From Diphasiastrum complanatum (Eukaryota > Streptophyta > Lycopodiopsida > Lycopodiales > Lycopodiaceae), in the NCBI GenBank assembly GCA_029204225.1, contig CM055094.1, positions 30,129,427 through 30,193,426 of the forward strand: a stretch of 64,000 nt of DNA, written 5' to 3'. Position numbers and translations under genes: made by a program. The notes below the pieces were generated by a model. It did no database searches. It was given only the letters and a program-made list of their open reading frames with translations, and was not told where the DNA came from. Numbering within the stretch: position 1 is the stretch's first letter; the number at the start of each line of letters is the position of its first letter. Shown here piece by piece: positions 32,390 through 45,429 of this stretch.

Positions 32390-33596
32390 TTTGAGCCCAC
32401 CTATATACATATATAGATCTCTAGGTCCACTCAAGCCTACGTGGCACAGGGCCTTGTTGACTTGACATACAAGTTTATGGTAGGCCTACATGGCTTGCCA
32501 CATGGCAACCCTCAAGCCTGCATGATTTGCCATGTGGTAGACCTACGTGGCTTGCCATGTGGTAGTGCGCGATAGGCTTCACAAATAGCAGACCACGTAG
32601 GCAGAGCCTGGTTGGCTTGCCAGCCTATGATGGGCCTACGTGGCTTGCCACGTGGCTAGCCCCAAGCCTGCATGATTTGCCACATGGCAGTCTTACGTAA
32701 CTTGACACGTGGGCACCTATGACAGCCTTGGCCAATCGCAGGCCTATGTGGCCTGCTACACAAGTCTATGGTAGGCCATGTGGTAAATCACACAAGCCTA
32801 TGGTAGAACTATGTGGTTGTAGTTGTAGTCTCAACTCGTCGTATGTTGACCTTTCTGAAATCCCTGGAATCACTGGCCATTGTACAATCCCCGGGAATGG
32901 ACTTATATAGGAGAAAACAGTTGGCACGTGTGAATCCCAGCGACACATGGCCCAGTCAGTAGCTGACATGTGGAACCACACGTTTGTATACGCATGTGTG
33001 AAACTGCTCGTCTGGATCAACACGTGTGGGATCCCATGTGGGGACACGTGGCCGAATGGATCAGCGACATGTGTTCTTGCATGTATCGGCTCGCACGTGT
33101 GGTCACGTGGCCCAATCAGTACCTGACGTGTGGGACCACACTTCTGTATCCGCATGTGTGAAACTTGCACATGTGGCCATGTGGTCGAATGGTGTGGTGA
33201 CGTGGGTTCTGGCACGTGTTAGCTCGCATGTGTGGGCACGTGGCCGAATGGCAGATTGACGTGTATTGTAGCACGTGTGGTCTCACACGTGTGGACGGTT
33301 GTATTACGTGCCATAGATCTGATCCGTTGTTGGATCGACGAGTGTACGGCTTGGGTTTTATTGGTTTTAGCTATATAAATGTTGTTTGATCAGTTAAAAC
33401 ATTTCGCTAAGTTTTGGATTTTCACTCCCTGTAGCTCTTGGTGTGTGAACCAAATGCCATTCCACCTTAAAATCACCTATTCTAGGAACATTGAGTGGTG
33501 TGTCGCTCATATGATTCTTAATTATCTCTGGATATTCTGTTTTACTAAAAATCCAAAATAGAATTTCATGATCTTCTTTAAAACCTGTTTGAAACT
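32390..33596. repeat. Third copy of the H3-module flanks, lacking the H3-like ORF
   Basis: Contains CATGGC-type repeats (32,400-32,810), then jumps at about 32,880 directly to CAATCCCCGGGAATGG, the TATA box (32,902-32,911) and the CACGTG array (32,923-33,300), and then the last exon of the unknown gene up to 33,596. The whole histone ORF and the ~500 bp leader in front of it are absent, replaced by about 70 bp of unrelated sequence. Confidence 0.85.
32923..33300 (-). promoter_or_regulatory. CACGTG array, copy 3 (orphaned from the H3-like ORF)
   Basis: Same tandem motif block as at 21,717 and 25,088, with a TATA box at 32,902-32,911 but no histone ORF downstream. Confidence 0.55.
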
Positions 33597-35110
33597 TGTT
33601 TCCTGTCTTTCGTCCTTTGGTGAGCTGGTAAGGTGGATCCTTTCAGATTTTTTCTCGACAGTGGAGCATATTCTGTGGGAAGATCAATATGGAGATGATA
33701 TTTAGACATCTTAATAATCGATAGATTAATCTAGTAGAAAACCAACTTGTTATATATCTTGTAAGCTATTAAAACTCGTCTTAATTATTAAAAAAAAAAA
33801 TTAATTGGAAAAGTTTGAAATGACCTTCGTGCTCTTTTTGATCCATCACACTCCAAGTTTCTTGCTTTATATGCAAAATCAAAGCTTTGCAGTTATGAGC
33901 AAAATTAGCAAAATATTTTTTCAATAGATGTGTGTTGAAATTGCAAATTTCTGAATTGCAAAACTTTGAAATAACCTTGCCGCTCCATTTGATCCAACAC
34001 ACTCCGTATTTTCTGAATTTCAAGATTCACGTTGGCGCTCATTGTGATCTAAAATATTCAAAGTTTCTTGCCATGATTTTCAGATTGATAAGACTGTTTT
34101 TCTTTGATGTGAACGCTTTGAGTAGACGGAAAGAAAACTTTGATGTGCAATACGATTTGCATTTACATGAGAAGTTATGTTAGTTAATGGTAGAAAATAG
34201 AATCTTGAAGTATGGACCCCACGCGTTGTGGCTATCCAACTTCTAGTATAACTACATACGTTACTAGTGAGGTCAAGCTCCATATCATCTGAGTCTGTTT
34301 CATCTGATGAAGCATGACGCTTCGGTCGTATCTTGGTCCTTTGCATGGATTGTTGTGTTGGTGGTGGTTGGACCAGTGTGGTGGTGTCTTCATGTTGAGC
34401 AAAAGACTCTTCAGCAGAATGATGCTTCGTCTGTGACATAGAGGACATGGGTGTCTTTCTCGATGTAAGCTTCACTAGGCCGACCGTTTGGTGCTTTGCA
34501 ATTGGCCCTTGTGGAGATAAGGAACTCTTTCTCTTTTGAGAAGCCGCTTGCGTGGAATCTGTTGCAATAGGCCTAGAAGTAGAGTTGGTATTCTTGGCTG
34601 GTTCTGAGGGAGTCTCCCAAGCTTTTATCTGCTAGCATCAAGTGGTCTCGAACTCGAGGTCGGTGGCTCAACTGCTACAGTGACATCTATCAGAAGATAG
34701 CCCAATAACTGGAGGTTTGCTTGTTCTTGATATAGTCATGGAGGCAGTTGGAAGCAAACTAGGCCCAGTCATAAAGGTTCTGATCGTGTAGTCTAGAATC
34801 AACCATCATGTGGAATAGTTTCATGGGGATACGCATGATCTTGGACCTATAGCGCTATGTATATTGCGTTAGATAGGCGCATGGAGCAGCTAAGGGCTTA
34901 TCATTTATGACCTCGATATGGTAACCATCTTTCTTTTTCCATTTGTCCACTGAGGGGTCTATGTATTTGAAGTATGCTGTGGATTCAATTATTTTGAGGA
35001 TCCTTTGACTGTGTTTGGTCCCCTAGAGAAGCCAAATGTATTGAGGTCAGCTCCAGAAATAGGGATAATATAAACAAAATTTTGGTTAGGAGGTAACATG
35101 AACTGGAAAA
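33379..35110 (-). pseudogene. Unrecognised multi-exon gene, internally deleted copy
   Basis: The last exon (33,379-33,596) is joined at TTTGAAAC to sequence corresponding to about 27,130 upward in the fuller copy, removing the coiled-coil and middle exons. The remaining exons are the FLKFRKYGVCWIKWSGK repeat exon (33,781-34,023), a Ser/Asp/Pro/Gln-rich exon (34,260-34,475: TTTLVQPPPTQQSM, KRHASSDETDSDDMELD) and the MLPPNQNF exon (35,098-34,880). The Ser/Gln exon is better preserved here than in the fuller copy. Confidence 0.5.
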
Positions 35111-35359
35111 TCTGTCGGTGTGGTTATAAGCAATATGCAATAGAAATGGGCTCTGATAGCCACTGAAACGAGGAAGTTGGAACTCTATGTGGCTCAGGAA
35201 CTAGTGTGCCTCCTGGTACCAAGTTTTCATCTCAGAGATATCGAGGCTTTCCATGGTGATGTCAATTATGTCATGAGTTGGGTCATCAGAACTGGAAGAT
35301 GTTGTGGCAGACATGTTCTGGACTCGGCTGATGACTCTGTTGAAGGTTTGGCTCTGGTA

Positions 35360-36440
35360 ACAGACAAGTGGAGTCTCGGCGCGATCGAATGTGGAGGGCT
35401 TCGGATCGGTCGACTTTTTATGGACTCGGCTCAGTCAACTTTGTATGTAGAGTATGGACGCTCATCTCGTTCCACAGCGAATGAAGAGTATGTACACTCA
35501 GCTCGGTCCACGGTGATTGTAGAGTATGGGGGCGCGGCTCAATGAGCAGTGTATGTAGAGTATTGCTCGGCAGTGTATGGAGAATAGAAATTTGTGGACA
35601 AATTTGGAGCAATGTCGCTGTGATAGTGGAAACGATGATGTTTCTTCGCGATAACGTACTAGTAGAGAGATTTCAACCCAAATCGATGTTGAATGTGTGG
35701 TTTTAACAAGCTCCAGTAGCACTACCCCTCAGCATTCTCGTGCTAGATGTGACGATTTTTGTGTAATGTAGCAACTCTCGGCAGCTTAGGGTTTTTGAAA
35801 ATGGATGATGATGGCACTCTAGATCCGTGGTGGATGTATGTAGACGGTGTCCAAGGATGGGAAGAAGTAATCAAGCACGGTCGTAGCGAATGATAGATCG
35901 CCACTAAAAGATAGAAAATCGATCCTTTGAAGCTATAGCTTTTCAAAGCTTCTGAATTCCATTTCCATGCTTGAAGAAGGAAGTGCCAGCATCAAATCTT
36001 CTCCCATCAGAGTTTGTTTTCATTTCCTAAAAATCATGCATGGCAACATGGCAGTAAAGCGTGATATTGTGAATTTTTGTAATGTTCTGCAACATTTGCT
36101 TACATACATAGCTACACCAAATGAGAAAATTAAGTACCTAGATTCTTAAAGAGTTTTATGAGGTTGAAGTTCTAGTTTTTCTACAAATCAAGTTCCTCTG
36201 AAAGTTTCTTTTTGGTGGAAATGATGCTATTTATACCAAGTGTAGGCTAATTTATAATGGCAAAGATCAAGTTCACAGCTCACCATGATTATGATCATTT
36301 GCAAGTAGCCTATTATAAGCAAATTGTGCTGCACTTTCATGTTATCTTAGCACATTTGAATGTAGCTTGTGATATTATTGGTTCGATATTCTAGTAGCTT
36401 TTCTGCACCATTTAAGGTAAGAGAAAGAGAGCACAATCAA
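35360..36440. repeat. Dispersed repeat R, copy 4 (full length)
   Basis: Longest form of R, from the GACTCGGCTGATGACTCTG side through GAGAAAGAGAGCACAATC. It is followed by 690 bp (36,441-37,125) not present in copy 1, which then leads into the copia leader. Confidence 0.7.
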
Positions 36441-37125
36441 ATAATGATGCAATAGGTCTAGAAAAATGTAAATTTGTTGCTCCGGTATCTCCAATTTCTA
36501 GGAATTTGGGCATGAAGACAATCCGGCTCGAATCATGCACAAAAAAATTGATGAGTGTTTGCCATCTTGTTTGCATGTATGTGATGATTTTTGTTGTTTA
36601 ATTATATCGATGTCGATTGAAACTATGATAGCTTCGTGGTTGTCATTCGTAATATTAAAAGTTTTTTTTCACCTTATTTTGGGGCAAGTTCACAAATAGC
36701 AAGGTAACAAATTGGGACTCGGCGAGAACTTACTCCAAATGACTTTTTGAGCTTCACTAACTTGTTCTCATGAATTTATCATTGTGTCTAACTTGCCATA
36801 TACCAGTTTTATAAGTATTTGCTTGATCCTTTACTCTTAAATACACCATAATGGCACCCCCCTTTGCATGTGCCATAGTCCTAGAGCTCTAAAATTAACA
36901 ATGTATACACATGTATGGAAGTTTTTAACACATACTGATGTTTTTGCATCCACTTGTCTTTAAGCTTAGACATGTTCTTTGTAGTTCCTGAAGAAGTCTT
37001 GAAAGTTTGAAGCTTGTGTGTTAAGCCAAGTGTTGTTGTAGTTCATCGTAGATGCTTGGAGTTAATTATTGGCGACCTCCAAGGACATAGCCTTGAAAAA
37101 ATTTGTCTAGGACCCTTCATTTTTT
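36441..37125. other. Spacer between R and copia leader
   Basis: Non-coding. The part from 36,575 to 36,850 is shared with 14,135-14,400 and 46,136-46,410. Nothing gene-like seen. Confidence 0.4.
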
Positions 37126-37894
37126 AACGCTTGCTTCTTGTACAACCAAATTACCTTCCAATTTTTTCAAGCCTATTTGCGGTAAAGTGTCTCACATCTC
37201 TATGGAACATATGCACAAAAGTGAATCACTTTCTGCCACGTGATGATAGTGATACATTGTGCACTAGGGAATCACATTGTTGATAAGTTGGATTCACATT
37301 TACATCATGAAGCAAATAGTCTTGTAAGTTTCGTGTTCAAGTGGATCGGAAGCTCACTCCAATGGATGTTGAGATTAATATATCATGCTATCTCTAGCCT
37401 AATAGCCACACACTAGATGTTTGGATCCAGAAAATATTCACACAAAGGGACACAGATCTACCACGTAGGTCTGCCACATAGTTTTCAATCAATCAAAAGG
37501 AAGGTAGATCCTTATCTTTGGTACTGTAATAGTTAGTTCTTAGACTTATTGAGATCTTAGAAATTAAATTTTAGGGTCAGCCCAAAGTTTTTGACAAGTG
37601 CTCATCAAGTGAATGCAATTCTAGTCAAGATTGTGTTCAATTTTATTTAATTTGTGATATAGTTTGGATTGATTATTGCTTGATGATTCAACTGATCTTG
37701 TAGGAATTATTTGAAGAGGCATATTTATGTGCATATGATTCCTTTTGGTTCAGGTTAGGTTAATCCTATATCCTTGTGAAGTTGAGATCAAGGAGGAGGC
37801 AGTTCTACATCCAATTTTTATGCAAATTCAAGCTAGTTTCCATTCTTGTTAACATTAATAGATATGATTTGGCTTAAGATCGGGTAGGATCTTA

Positions 37895-38602
37895 TTGAGA
37901 GGTCAAGTTTTGAGCTTTATCAAGTCCCTAGGTAGTGGGATATCTAGTCTTTTAATCATTTCTATTTTGCATCTATTCAAGAAGAAGCAAACTCAAAGTC
38001 TAGCAAATCTTGGTCAAGAGGAAGAGGAGAGCTCTAATGAAGATTTCGTCATGATGCCAAGTTTCTCTTCTTCAAGCATAAGAGGTGAAGACCCTTGGTG
38101 GATAGATAGTGGGGCTACCTCCCACATGACAAGTAAGAGGGAGTATTTTTCAACCTTATCTACCTATGAAGGACCTATCAAGTCAATTTTTACAGCAAAT
38201 AATTATGCTTGTAAGATAGAAGGAATAGGATCCATACCTTTATGCTTGGGATTTTCAAGGAAAATCAAGATTGATGGAGTACCTTACATTTCTAGTATCA
38301 CTAAGAACTTTCTTAGTGTAGGACAATTGCTTGACAATGGTTTGATTGTGGAGTTCGCCACAAATACATGTAACATCAAGAAGGATGGCAAGATCATTGC
38401 TAAAGGCATAAGGTTTGGAAGATTGTTCAAACTAGATGCCTATGTGGATGCTAATATTGTGATGCTAGCCAAGGAGACCAAGCTATCCAACCATATTCTA
38501 TGGCACAAAAGACTTGGCTACATCAACTCAAAATCCATGGAGATCATGTGCAAGGAGGAGCTTGCCTCAGGACTTCCAAGATCCTTAGCAAAGTTTATAT
38601 GA
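37895..38602 (+). pseudogene. Copia protease and gag-pre-integrase fragment
   Basis: A 235-codon open frame with DPWWIDSGATSHM (aspartic protease active site), LLDNGLIVEFATN, CNIKKDGKIIAKG and then FGRLFKLDAYV and NHILWHKRLGYINSKSM, the gag-pre-integrase motif (LWHxRLGH, here with Y for the final H). It lacks the zinc-binding HHCC integrase that should follow: after GLPRS the sequence switches to RNase H coding in another frame. Unlike the copies in A and A', this one has no stop after the protease. Confidence 0.8.
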
Positions 38603-38845
38603 TGTTCCAACTCTCTACAATGACAACATTTCAGTCCAAAACCTTGCAACCAACCCAATCTTCCATGCAAGACCAAAACATATCAAGATCTCTCATCATT
38701 TTGTGTCAGAGAAGGTGCAATCTAAGGAGATATCTTTGGAGCATGTGGCAAGTAGTGAATGTGCTGCTGATATCCTCACTAAACCACTTCAAAGAGCTGT
38801 ATTTGTGAAGTTAAGGTCAGCCCTAGGGTTGATAGCAATTCTCTG
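38603..38845 (+). pseudogene. Copia RNase H C-terminal fragment
   Basis: In the frame containing NPIFHARPKHIKISHHFV the segment also reads SLEHVASSECAADILTKPL and FVKLRSALGLI. This is the conserved end of copia RNase H (NP.FH.RTKHI, then ADILTKPL). It lies about 3 kb closer to the protease than in an intact element. Confidence 0.82.
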
Positions 38846-38873
38846 TTATCTTCAAACTAGTTGTGAGGAGGAG

Positions 38874-39500
38874 TGTTAAATTTACACAAGCTAGTTTGCA
38901 TAAATTCCACTTGTAAATGACTTTGAGGCCATGATGTGGGATGTCACACATGCCAAAAGCATAGGATACCTTATTCTAAGTCAAATTATTAGCCTAGCTT
39001 TGTAATGGTACCTTTGGAATGTGTCCAAAGAGTGCATATATAGGGTAGAAAAAAAGAAGGAGCTTAAAATAGCAGTTTTTGCATTGTTTTTGGATCTCGA
39101 GGTATCGACCCTAAATAGGGTGGATCAACTGGATCTTTAGGTTGGATGTTAGGGTTAGGTTGTGATGATTACATAGAAGCCGTAATACGCTCAAATTAGA
39201 GCTCTACATGTATAAATATGTAATGGGATTTCCATCCAATTATGAGCAAAATTGAGATTTTTCTTCTTGACTAGTTTGAGTCTATGATTTGACTGATGAA
39301 TGCTATTGGCTTATGATTTTTTATGATCATTGAATGAGATTGGAATTGCAACTACAGTACGCAGGCAGCAGCAAGCCGTACATCCACATGTGTGAAGAGT
39401 TTTGGAGATAATTCATGGAGTTCAAGCCAAGATAAACTAGGAATCAATGCATTGATTAGTAATCTAGCTTCTAGATCTTGTTTGGATTTTAAGTAGGTGC
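38874..39500 (+). repeat. Copia 3' LTR (start defined, end uncertain)
   Basis: Begins TGTTAAATTTACACAAGC immediately after a polypurine tract and contains a TATA-like CATATATAGGG near 39,036. The true end (expected ...CA with a short duplication) could not be fixed because no second LTR exists in the window. Confidence 0.55.
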
Positions 39501-41282
39501 TTTCTCCATCATTTCTAGAATCAAATGGGTTTATTTTGCTGTATTTTTATCAAAAAGAACCCCAACCTCCTACAAGTGGAAAAGTGGGTGATAAAGAGGA
39601 GTTTGCTGATGTCCTAGTTCAGGATAAATGTGGTTACAGTTGTCAAGGAAATTGTGGAAGAGGTGCCAATTGACACTACAATGGCTCCTTCAAAAAAACA
39701 AAAAATGTAAATGATCTTGATGATTTCTGGGAGTAATAAATTCTCTTTTATTTTAGGAAACAATTGCGTTTATATTTCTTGAAATATTGTGTATTGAAAT
39801 CTTTTTGATTAATTTAATGTTTTTAAATTTGTTTGTATTAAAAATATAGATTTAGCAGTTTTTTAATGATTTAAATATTAGCAAAACTAAAATTGCAACG
39901 AACTGTCAGGTTTTTAATATTTTAATTTTTCGTTGTGTTTATATAAGAAGTTTTTAGAAATAATTTCATTTGCAATCATTTAATGTTTAAATATAAGTAA
40001 AGATTTAAATACTGATTAAAATTTTGTCATAATTTAATAAATATTATTCTTGATACAAGAATTGTAATTTAAAACACTTTTAAAATTCTTAAAAAAACAT
40101 TGAAAACTTTTGTTTTAATAAGCAAAAAGGTTTTTTTTAGTTATTCTAATGGTTGTGTCCAATGATTTTATTTTGAATAGTATTATTATTTCATATAAGC
40201 TAATTTGCAATTATTAACAAAAATCTATTAACAAAATTTTAGTAGGTTGATTAATTTTCTTGCGAAATACAACATTTTTTTTAGCATTACAATATCTTTA
40301 TTTGAAGCATTTTAAATACGGATATTTTTTTTATAAAATTAACAAAAAAAAAGCGACAAAAAAAAAATGGGTCTCCATGTCATTTTTTTTTTTTTTGGGT
40401 CATCGTGTTTCATGATGAACAATCTTAGTAAATTCTTCCCTGGTGCATTCTTCCAAAATCAGATGAATGGCTTTTTTCTTTGGCTACACAAACTCGCCAG
40501 AGATGTTGTCAAGTCACACCTACTTTTCTCTTTTTACGCCAGCACATGATTGATTTGCTGCAAACCCTTCTGCTAAACTCCTTGCCAACTTAGGAGATGC
40601 TGAAAACATCAGAGAGATTGAACGCCTCCTCAAAAGACCAAATTTTTTCGCTGTCCAAGATAAATTCTTCCAAAACTCAAATGAAAGGCCTGGTTCTTTC
40701 ATCCTAAACAACCCTAGTTCGATGGTTTCTGGACAAAATATGGGAAAAAGAAAGAAGTATACATGATATAAAGGAAAGAAAGGACAAGAGAGTGGTGCAA
40801 AAGAAGACTTACTGACTAAAAGACTAAACTTTTACAGGGATTAACTGGCTCGCAGGATGTTGAGGATCTGCATAGAAGAACTCTCACTAGGAATACGGTG
40901 GATCGACTACAACTCTGCACGCACAAGGACAAGGCAAAGATATTTTTACATTTACGCTATTGTAATAGAATGTTTGAGACCATTCATGTGAGACACTTTT
41001 ACACTTGTATTTTATTACAGATCTTTGGCCTTATATACACAAGTCCTTCCATGATATTGTGTTTGCTTGGTCATACTTACCTAACATCAAAAGTGAATGA
41101 TACTTTCTGTTTGATGTTTTCTGCAATTTTGAAATTGAAAATCTATCTTTATGTTCTTGCTCTTTTCTGAAACATTTCAAAGATTTCATTTTGGAAAAAT
41201 TTGATTATGTGCTTAAAACGGACTGCAATATAATTAGAAGTATGTACCTCAGAAAATCTTACCTATTTAGGAATAACATCAT
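39501..41282. other. AT-rich spacer with short coding-like fragments
   Basis: At about 39,560-39,710 a frame-broken stretch reads SGKVGDKEEFADVLVQDK then VKEIVEEVPIDTTMAPSKK and stop, which looks like the end of a captured exon, unrecognised. 40,045-40,650 and 41,120-41,282 match 29,240-30,005. Minus strand 40,711-40,520 contains FWKNLSWTAKKFG and LMFSASPKLARSLAEGFA without known domain. Nothing else is recognised. Confidence 0.4.
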
Positions 41283-41542
41283 TGAACTCTTGTTTTAAAT
41301 CTTCCATCAAAAGTTGTTCTTGATGCTAATTTTTGGTGTTAAAGCATGTTAACACATTCACATCATCATTCACATCACAATGCATACGAGATTTCAAAAC
41401 AAGATGAAAAAGCTCATACTTAGAATCATGTAGTTTTTCCATAACTTCCGCCGAGCAAACCATCGATGATGGGAGTACATTAGTCTCCCCATAAATAGTG
41501 ACTATCTGGTCAAACTTATCTTTAAATACCATAGTATGGTTT
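41283..41542 (-). pseudogene. Ty3-type pol fragment, A' copy
   Basis: Near-identical to 9,298-9,557, with VFKDKFDQIVTIYGET and FNTKN on the minus strand. Confidence 0.6.
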
Positions 41543-42627
41543 TTTAAATCGATTTACAAGTGGAGTCTCGGCTCGATCGACTGTGGAGGGCTTCGGATCG
41601 GTCGACTTTTGATGGACTCGGCTCAGTCAACTTTGTATGCAGAGTATGGACGCTCAGCTTGGTCCACAGTGAATGCATAGTATGGACGCTCGGCTCGGTC
41701 CACGGTGATTGCAGAGTATGGGGGCTCGGCTCTATGAGCAGTGTATGTAGAGTATTGCTCGGCAGTGTATGGAGACTAGAAATTTGTGGAAAATTTTGGA
41801 GCAATGTCGCTCTGATAGGATGTGGAAACGATGATGTTTCTTCGCGATAACGTACTAGTAGAGAGCTTTCTACCCAAATCGGTGTTGAATGTGCGGCTTT
41901 GACAAGCTCCAGGAGCACTACCCCCCCGCATTTGGCTCGTGCTAGATGTGACGATTTTTGTGTAATGTAGCAGATCTCGGCAGCTTAGGGTTTTTGAAAA
42001 TGGATGATGATGGCGCTCTGGATCCATGGTGGATGTATGTAGATGGTGTCCAAGGATGCGAAGGAGTAACCAAGCATGGTCGTAGCGAATGATAGATCGC
42101 CACTAAAAGATGGAAAATCAATCCTTTGAAGCTATAGCTTTTCAAAGCTTCTGAATTCCATTTCCATGCCTGAAGAAGGAAGTGCCAGCATCAAATCTTC
42201 TCCCATCAGAGTTTGTTTGCATTTCCTAAAAAGCATGCATGGCAGCATGGCACTAAAGCATGATATTGTGACTTTTTGTAATGTTCTGCAACATTTGCTT
42301 ACATACATAGCTACACCAAATGAGAAAATTAAGGACCTAGATCCTTAAAGAGTTCTATGATGTTGAAATTCTAGTTTTTCTACAAATCAACTTCCTCTGG
42401 AAGTTTGTTTTTGGTGGAAATGATGCTATTTATACCAAGTGTAGGCTAATTTGTAATGGCAAAGATCGAGTTTGTAGCTCACCATGATTATGATTTTGCA
42501 AGTAGCCTATTATAAGCAAATTGTGCTGCACTTTCGTGTTATCTTAGCACATTTGAATGTAGCTTGTGATATTATTGGTTTGATATTCTAGTAGCTTTTT
42601 TGCGCCATTTAAGGTAAGAGAAAGAGA
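41543..42627. repeat. Dispersed repeat R, copy 5
   Basis: A' counterpart of 9,567-10,640. Confidence 0.7.
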
Positions 42628-43287
42628 GCACAATCTTTAACGCTTGCTTCTTGTACAACCAAATTACCTTCCAATTTTTTCAAGCCTATTTGCGGTAAAG
42701 TGTCTCACATCTCTATGGAACATATGCACAAAAGTGAATCACTTTCTGCCACGTGATGATAGTGATACATTGTGCACTAGGGAATCACATTGTTGATAAG
42801 TTGGATTCACATTTACATCATGAAGCAAATAGTCTTGTAAGTTGCCTGTTCAAGTGGATCGGAAGCTCGCTCCAATTGATGTTGAGATTAATATATCATG
42901 CTATCTCTAGCCTAATAGCCACACACTAGATGTTTGGATCCAGAAAATATTCACACAAAGGGACATAGGTCTACCACGTAGGTCTGCCACGTAGTTTTCA
43001 ATCAATCAAAAGAAAGGTAGATCCTTATCTTTGGTACTATAATAGTTAGTTCTTAGACTTATTGAGATCTTAGAAATTAAATTTTAGGGTCAGCCCAAAG
43101 TTTTTGACAAGTGCTCATCAAGTGAATGCAATTCTAGTCAAGATTGTGTTCAATTTTGCTTGATTTGTGAGATATTTGGATTGATTATTGCATGATGATT
43201 CAACTGATCTTGTAGGAATGATTTGAAGAGGCATATTTATGTGCATATGATTCCTTTTGGTTCAGGTTAGGTGAATCCTATATCCTT

Positions 43288-44665
43288 GTGAAGTCGAGAT
43301 CAAGGAGGAGGCAGTCGAGATCAATGAATGCATATCTTTTGGATTCACATGATAGATTGAATGCTTCTAATTATTCAATTTGGAAGCTAAGAATGGAATC
43401 AATCCTTATTTTACAAGATCTAATGGATATAGTGAGTGGCGAAGAGGATGAGCCTATTCACCCTCAAGAAGCTACAAAATACAAAAGGAGGTGCAAGGTT
43501 GCTCTCCATTGTATAAAATGAATGTAGCTCATGAGCTTCTTAAGGAGGTAGGTGCTTGCATCTTGGCTCAAGAATCATGGGAAACTCTTCAAAAGATATA
43601 TGAATCCAAGAATACTTCAAGGTTGATATCCTTGAAGAATCAAATCCATATGTGATGAGAGTCAAGGACTTAAACAAAGAGCTTGCTTACATAGGAGATT
43701 CCATTAAGGAAAGTGAACTTGTTCAACCAATCTTGAATGGTTTAAGTATGGATTTTGCTAACTTGGTGCAAGGCTATGCAGTCATGGGCAAGTTGCCTTC
43801 ACTTGAAGATCTCCAAGGATTCCTCATGGTCCAGGAGAGTAGGAGAACTCACATCAAGTCAAGGATGGAGAAGCTCTCCCTCAATGATGGAGATGACAAG
43901 GCTCTTTTCATCAAGATCAAGAGAAAATACAAAGGCAAAGGTGTTGGATTCAAGAAGAACCAAGTCAAAGCTCGAGCAAGCCAAAGAAGGATAAGTCGGA
44001 GATCAAATGCTACTTTTGTGGCAAGATGAGGCACTATGCCTCGGAGTGCTTCAAGAAGAAGCAAACTCAAAGTCAAGAAAACCTTGGTCAAGAGGAAGAG
44101 GAGAGCTCTCATGAAGATTTTGTCATGATGTCAAGTTTGTCATCTTCAAGCATAAGAGGTGAAGACCCTTGGTGGATAGATAGTGGGGCTACCTCCCACA
44201 TGACAAGTAAGAGGGAGTATTTTTCAACCTTATCTACCTATGAAGGACCTATGACGTAAATTTTTACAGCAAATAATTATGCTTATAAGATAGAAGGAAT
44301 AGGATCCATACCTTTATGCTTGGGATCTTCAAGGAAGATCAAGATTGATGGAGTGCTTTACATTTTCAGTATCACTAAGAACTTGCTTAGTGTAGGGCAA
44401 TTGCTTGACAATCGTTTGATTGTGGAGTTCGCCACAAATACATGTAACATCAAGAAGGATGGCAAGATCATTGCTAAAGGGGTGATGATCTCCACACAAC
44501 CCGGCCTCACTCTTCAAAATGTGATCGGTCATCTTCTTCAGGAAGAAATACGAAGAAAGACCAACGGCCTGTCCATCAAAGACAAATCCATGGCCCTGTA
44601 CACCAAGAAGAAAGACTATTCGAAGAGCAAGAATCAAGTGCAGCAGCAACAGCAGAAGCCTCACA
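43288..44665 (+). pseudogene. Copia gag-protease fragment with chimeric gag join, A' copy
   Basis: Same order and same frame breaks as 11,301-12,680: NYSIWKLRM, UBN2-type gag, zinc knuckle (CYFCGKMRHYASEC), DPWWIDSGATSHM, an in-frame TAA after GPMT, and the join at about 44,482 to GLTLQNVIGHLLQEEIRRK. Here the frame continues through the QQQ run where copy A has a TAG, so this copy is marginally more intact at that end. The shared defects date the damage to before the duplication. Confidence 0.8.
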
Positions 44666-44699
44666 CTCAAGGTGAGAATAGTGGATCGTTGGTTCCGAG

Positions 44700-45173
44700 G
44701 GAGTCTCCCAAGCTTTTATCTGCTAGTATCAACTGGTCTCGAACTAGAGATCGGTGGCTCAACTGCTGCAAAGTCTAATAACGTGGAAGTTTGCTCGTTC
44801 TTGATATAGTCATGGAGGCAGTTGGAAGCAAACTGGGCCCAGTCATAAAGGTTCTCATTGTGTAGTCTAGAATCAGCCATCATGTGGAATAGTTTCATGG
44901 GGATATGCGTGATCTTGGACCTATAGCGCTGTGTATATTTTGCTAGATAGGCACATGGAGCACCTAAGGGCTTATCATTTATGACCTCAATATGGTAACC
45001 ATCTTTTTTTTCCATTTGTCCGCTAAGGGGTCTATGTATTTGAAGTATGCTATGGATTCAATTTTTTTGAGGGTCCTCCTAACTGTGTTTGGTCCCCTAG
45101 GGAAGCCAAATGTATTGAGGTCAGCTCCAGAAATAGGGATAATATAAACAAAATTTTGGTTAGGAGGTAACAT
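44700..45173 (-). pseudogene. MLPPNQNF protein fragment, A' copy
   Basis: Minus-strand frames with MLPPNQNFVYIIPI and INDKPLGAPCAYLAKYT, HMMADSRLHNENLYDW; matches 12,690-13,206 with a ~20 bp deletion near 44,775. Confidence 0.5.
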
Positions 45174-45429
45174 GAATTGGAAAATCTGTCGGTGGGGTTA
45201 TAAGCAATATGCAATCAAAATGGGCTCTGATAGCCACTAATCAAAACAGGAAGTTGGAACTCTATGTGGCTCAGGAAATAGTGTGCCTCCTGGTACCAAG
45301 TGTTCATCTCATAGATATCGAGGCTTTCCATGGTGATGTCTATTCTGTCTAGAGTTGGGTCATTAGAACTGGAAGATGTTGTGGCAGACATGTTCTGGAC
45401 TCGGCTGAGGACTCTGTTGAAGGTTCGGT

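Larger units (their letters stand above)
37126..39500 (+). mobile_element. Ty1/copia deletion derivative with 3' LTR
   Basis: Order: leader (37,126-37,800), protease/gag-pre-integrase (37,980-38,585), RNase H C-terminal part (38,590-38,840), polypurine tract (GTGAGGAGGAG, to 38,873), and the start of the 3' LTR (TGTTAAATTTACAC at 38,874). Gag is replaced by about 170 bp of other sequence, and integrase plus reverse transcriptase are missing entirely. The LTR has TATATAGGGT near 39,036. Its right end and a 5' LTR were not found. Confidence 0.75.
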
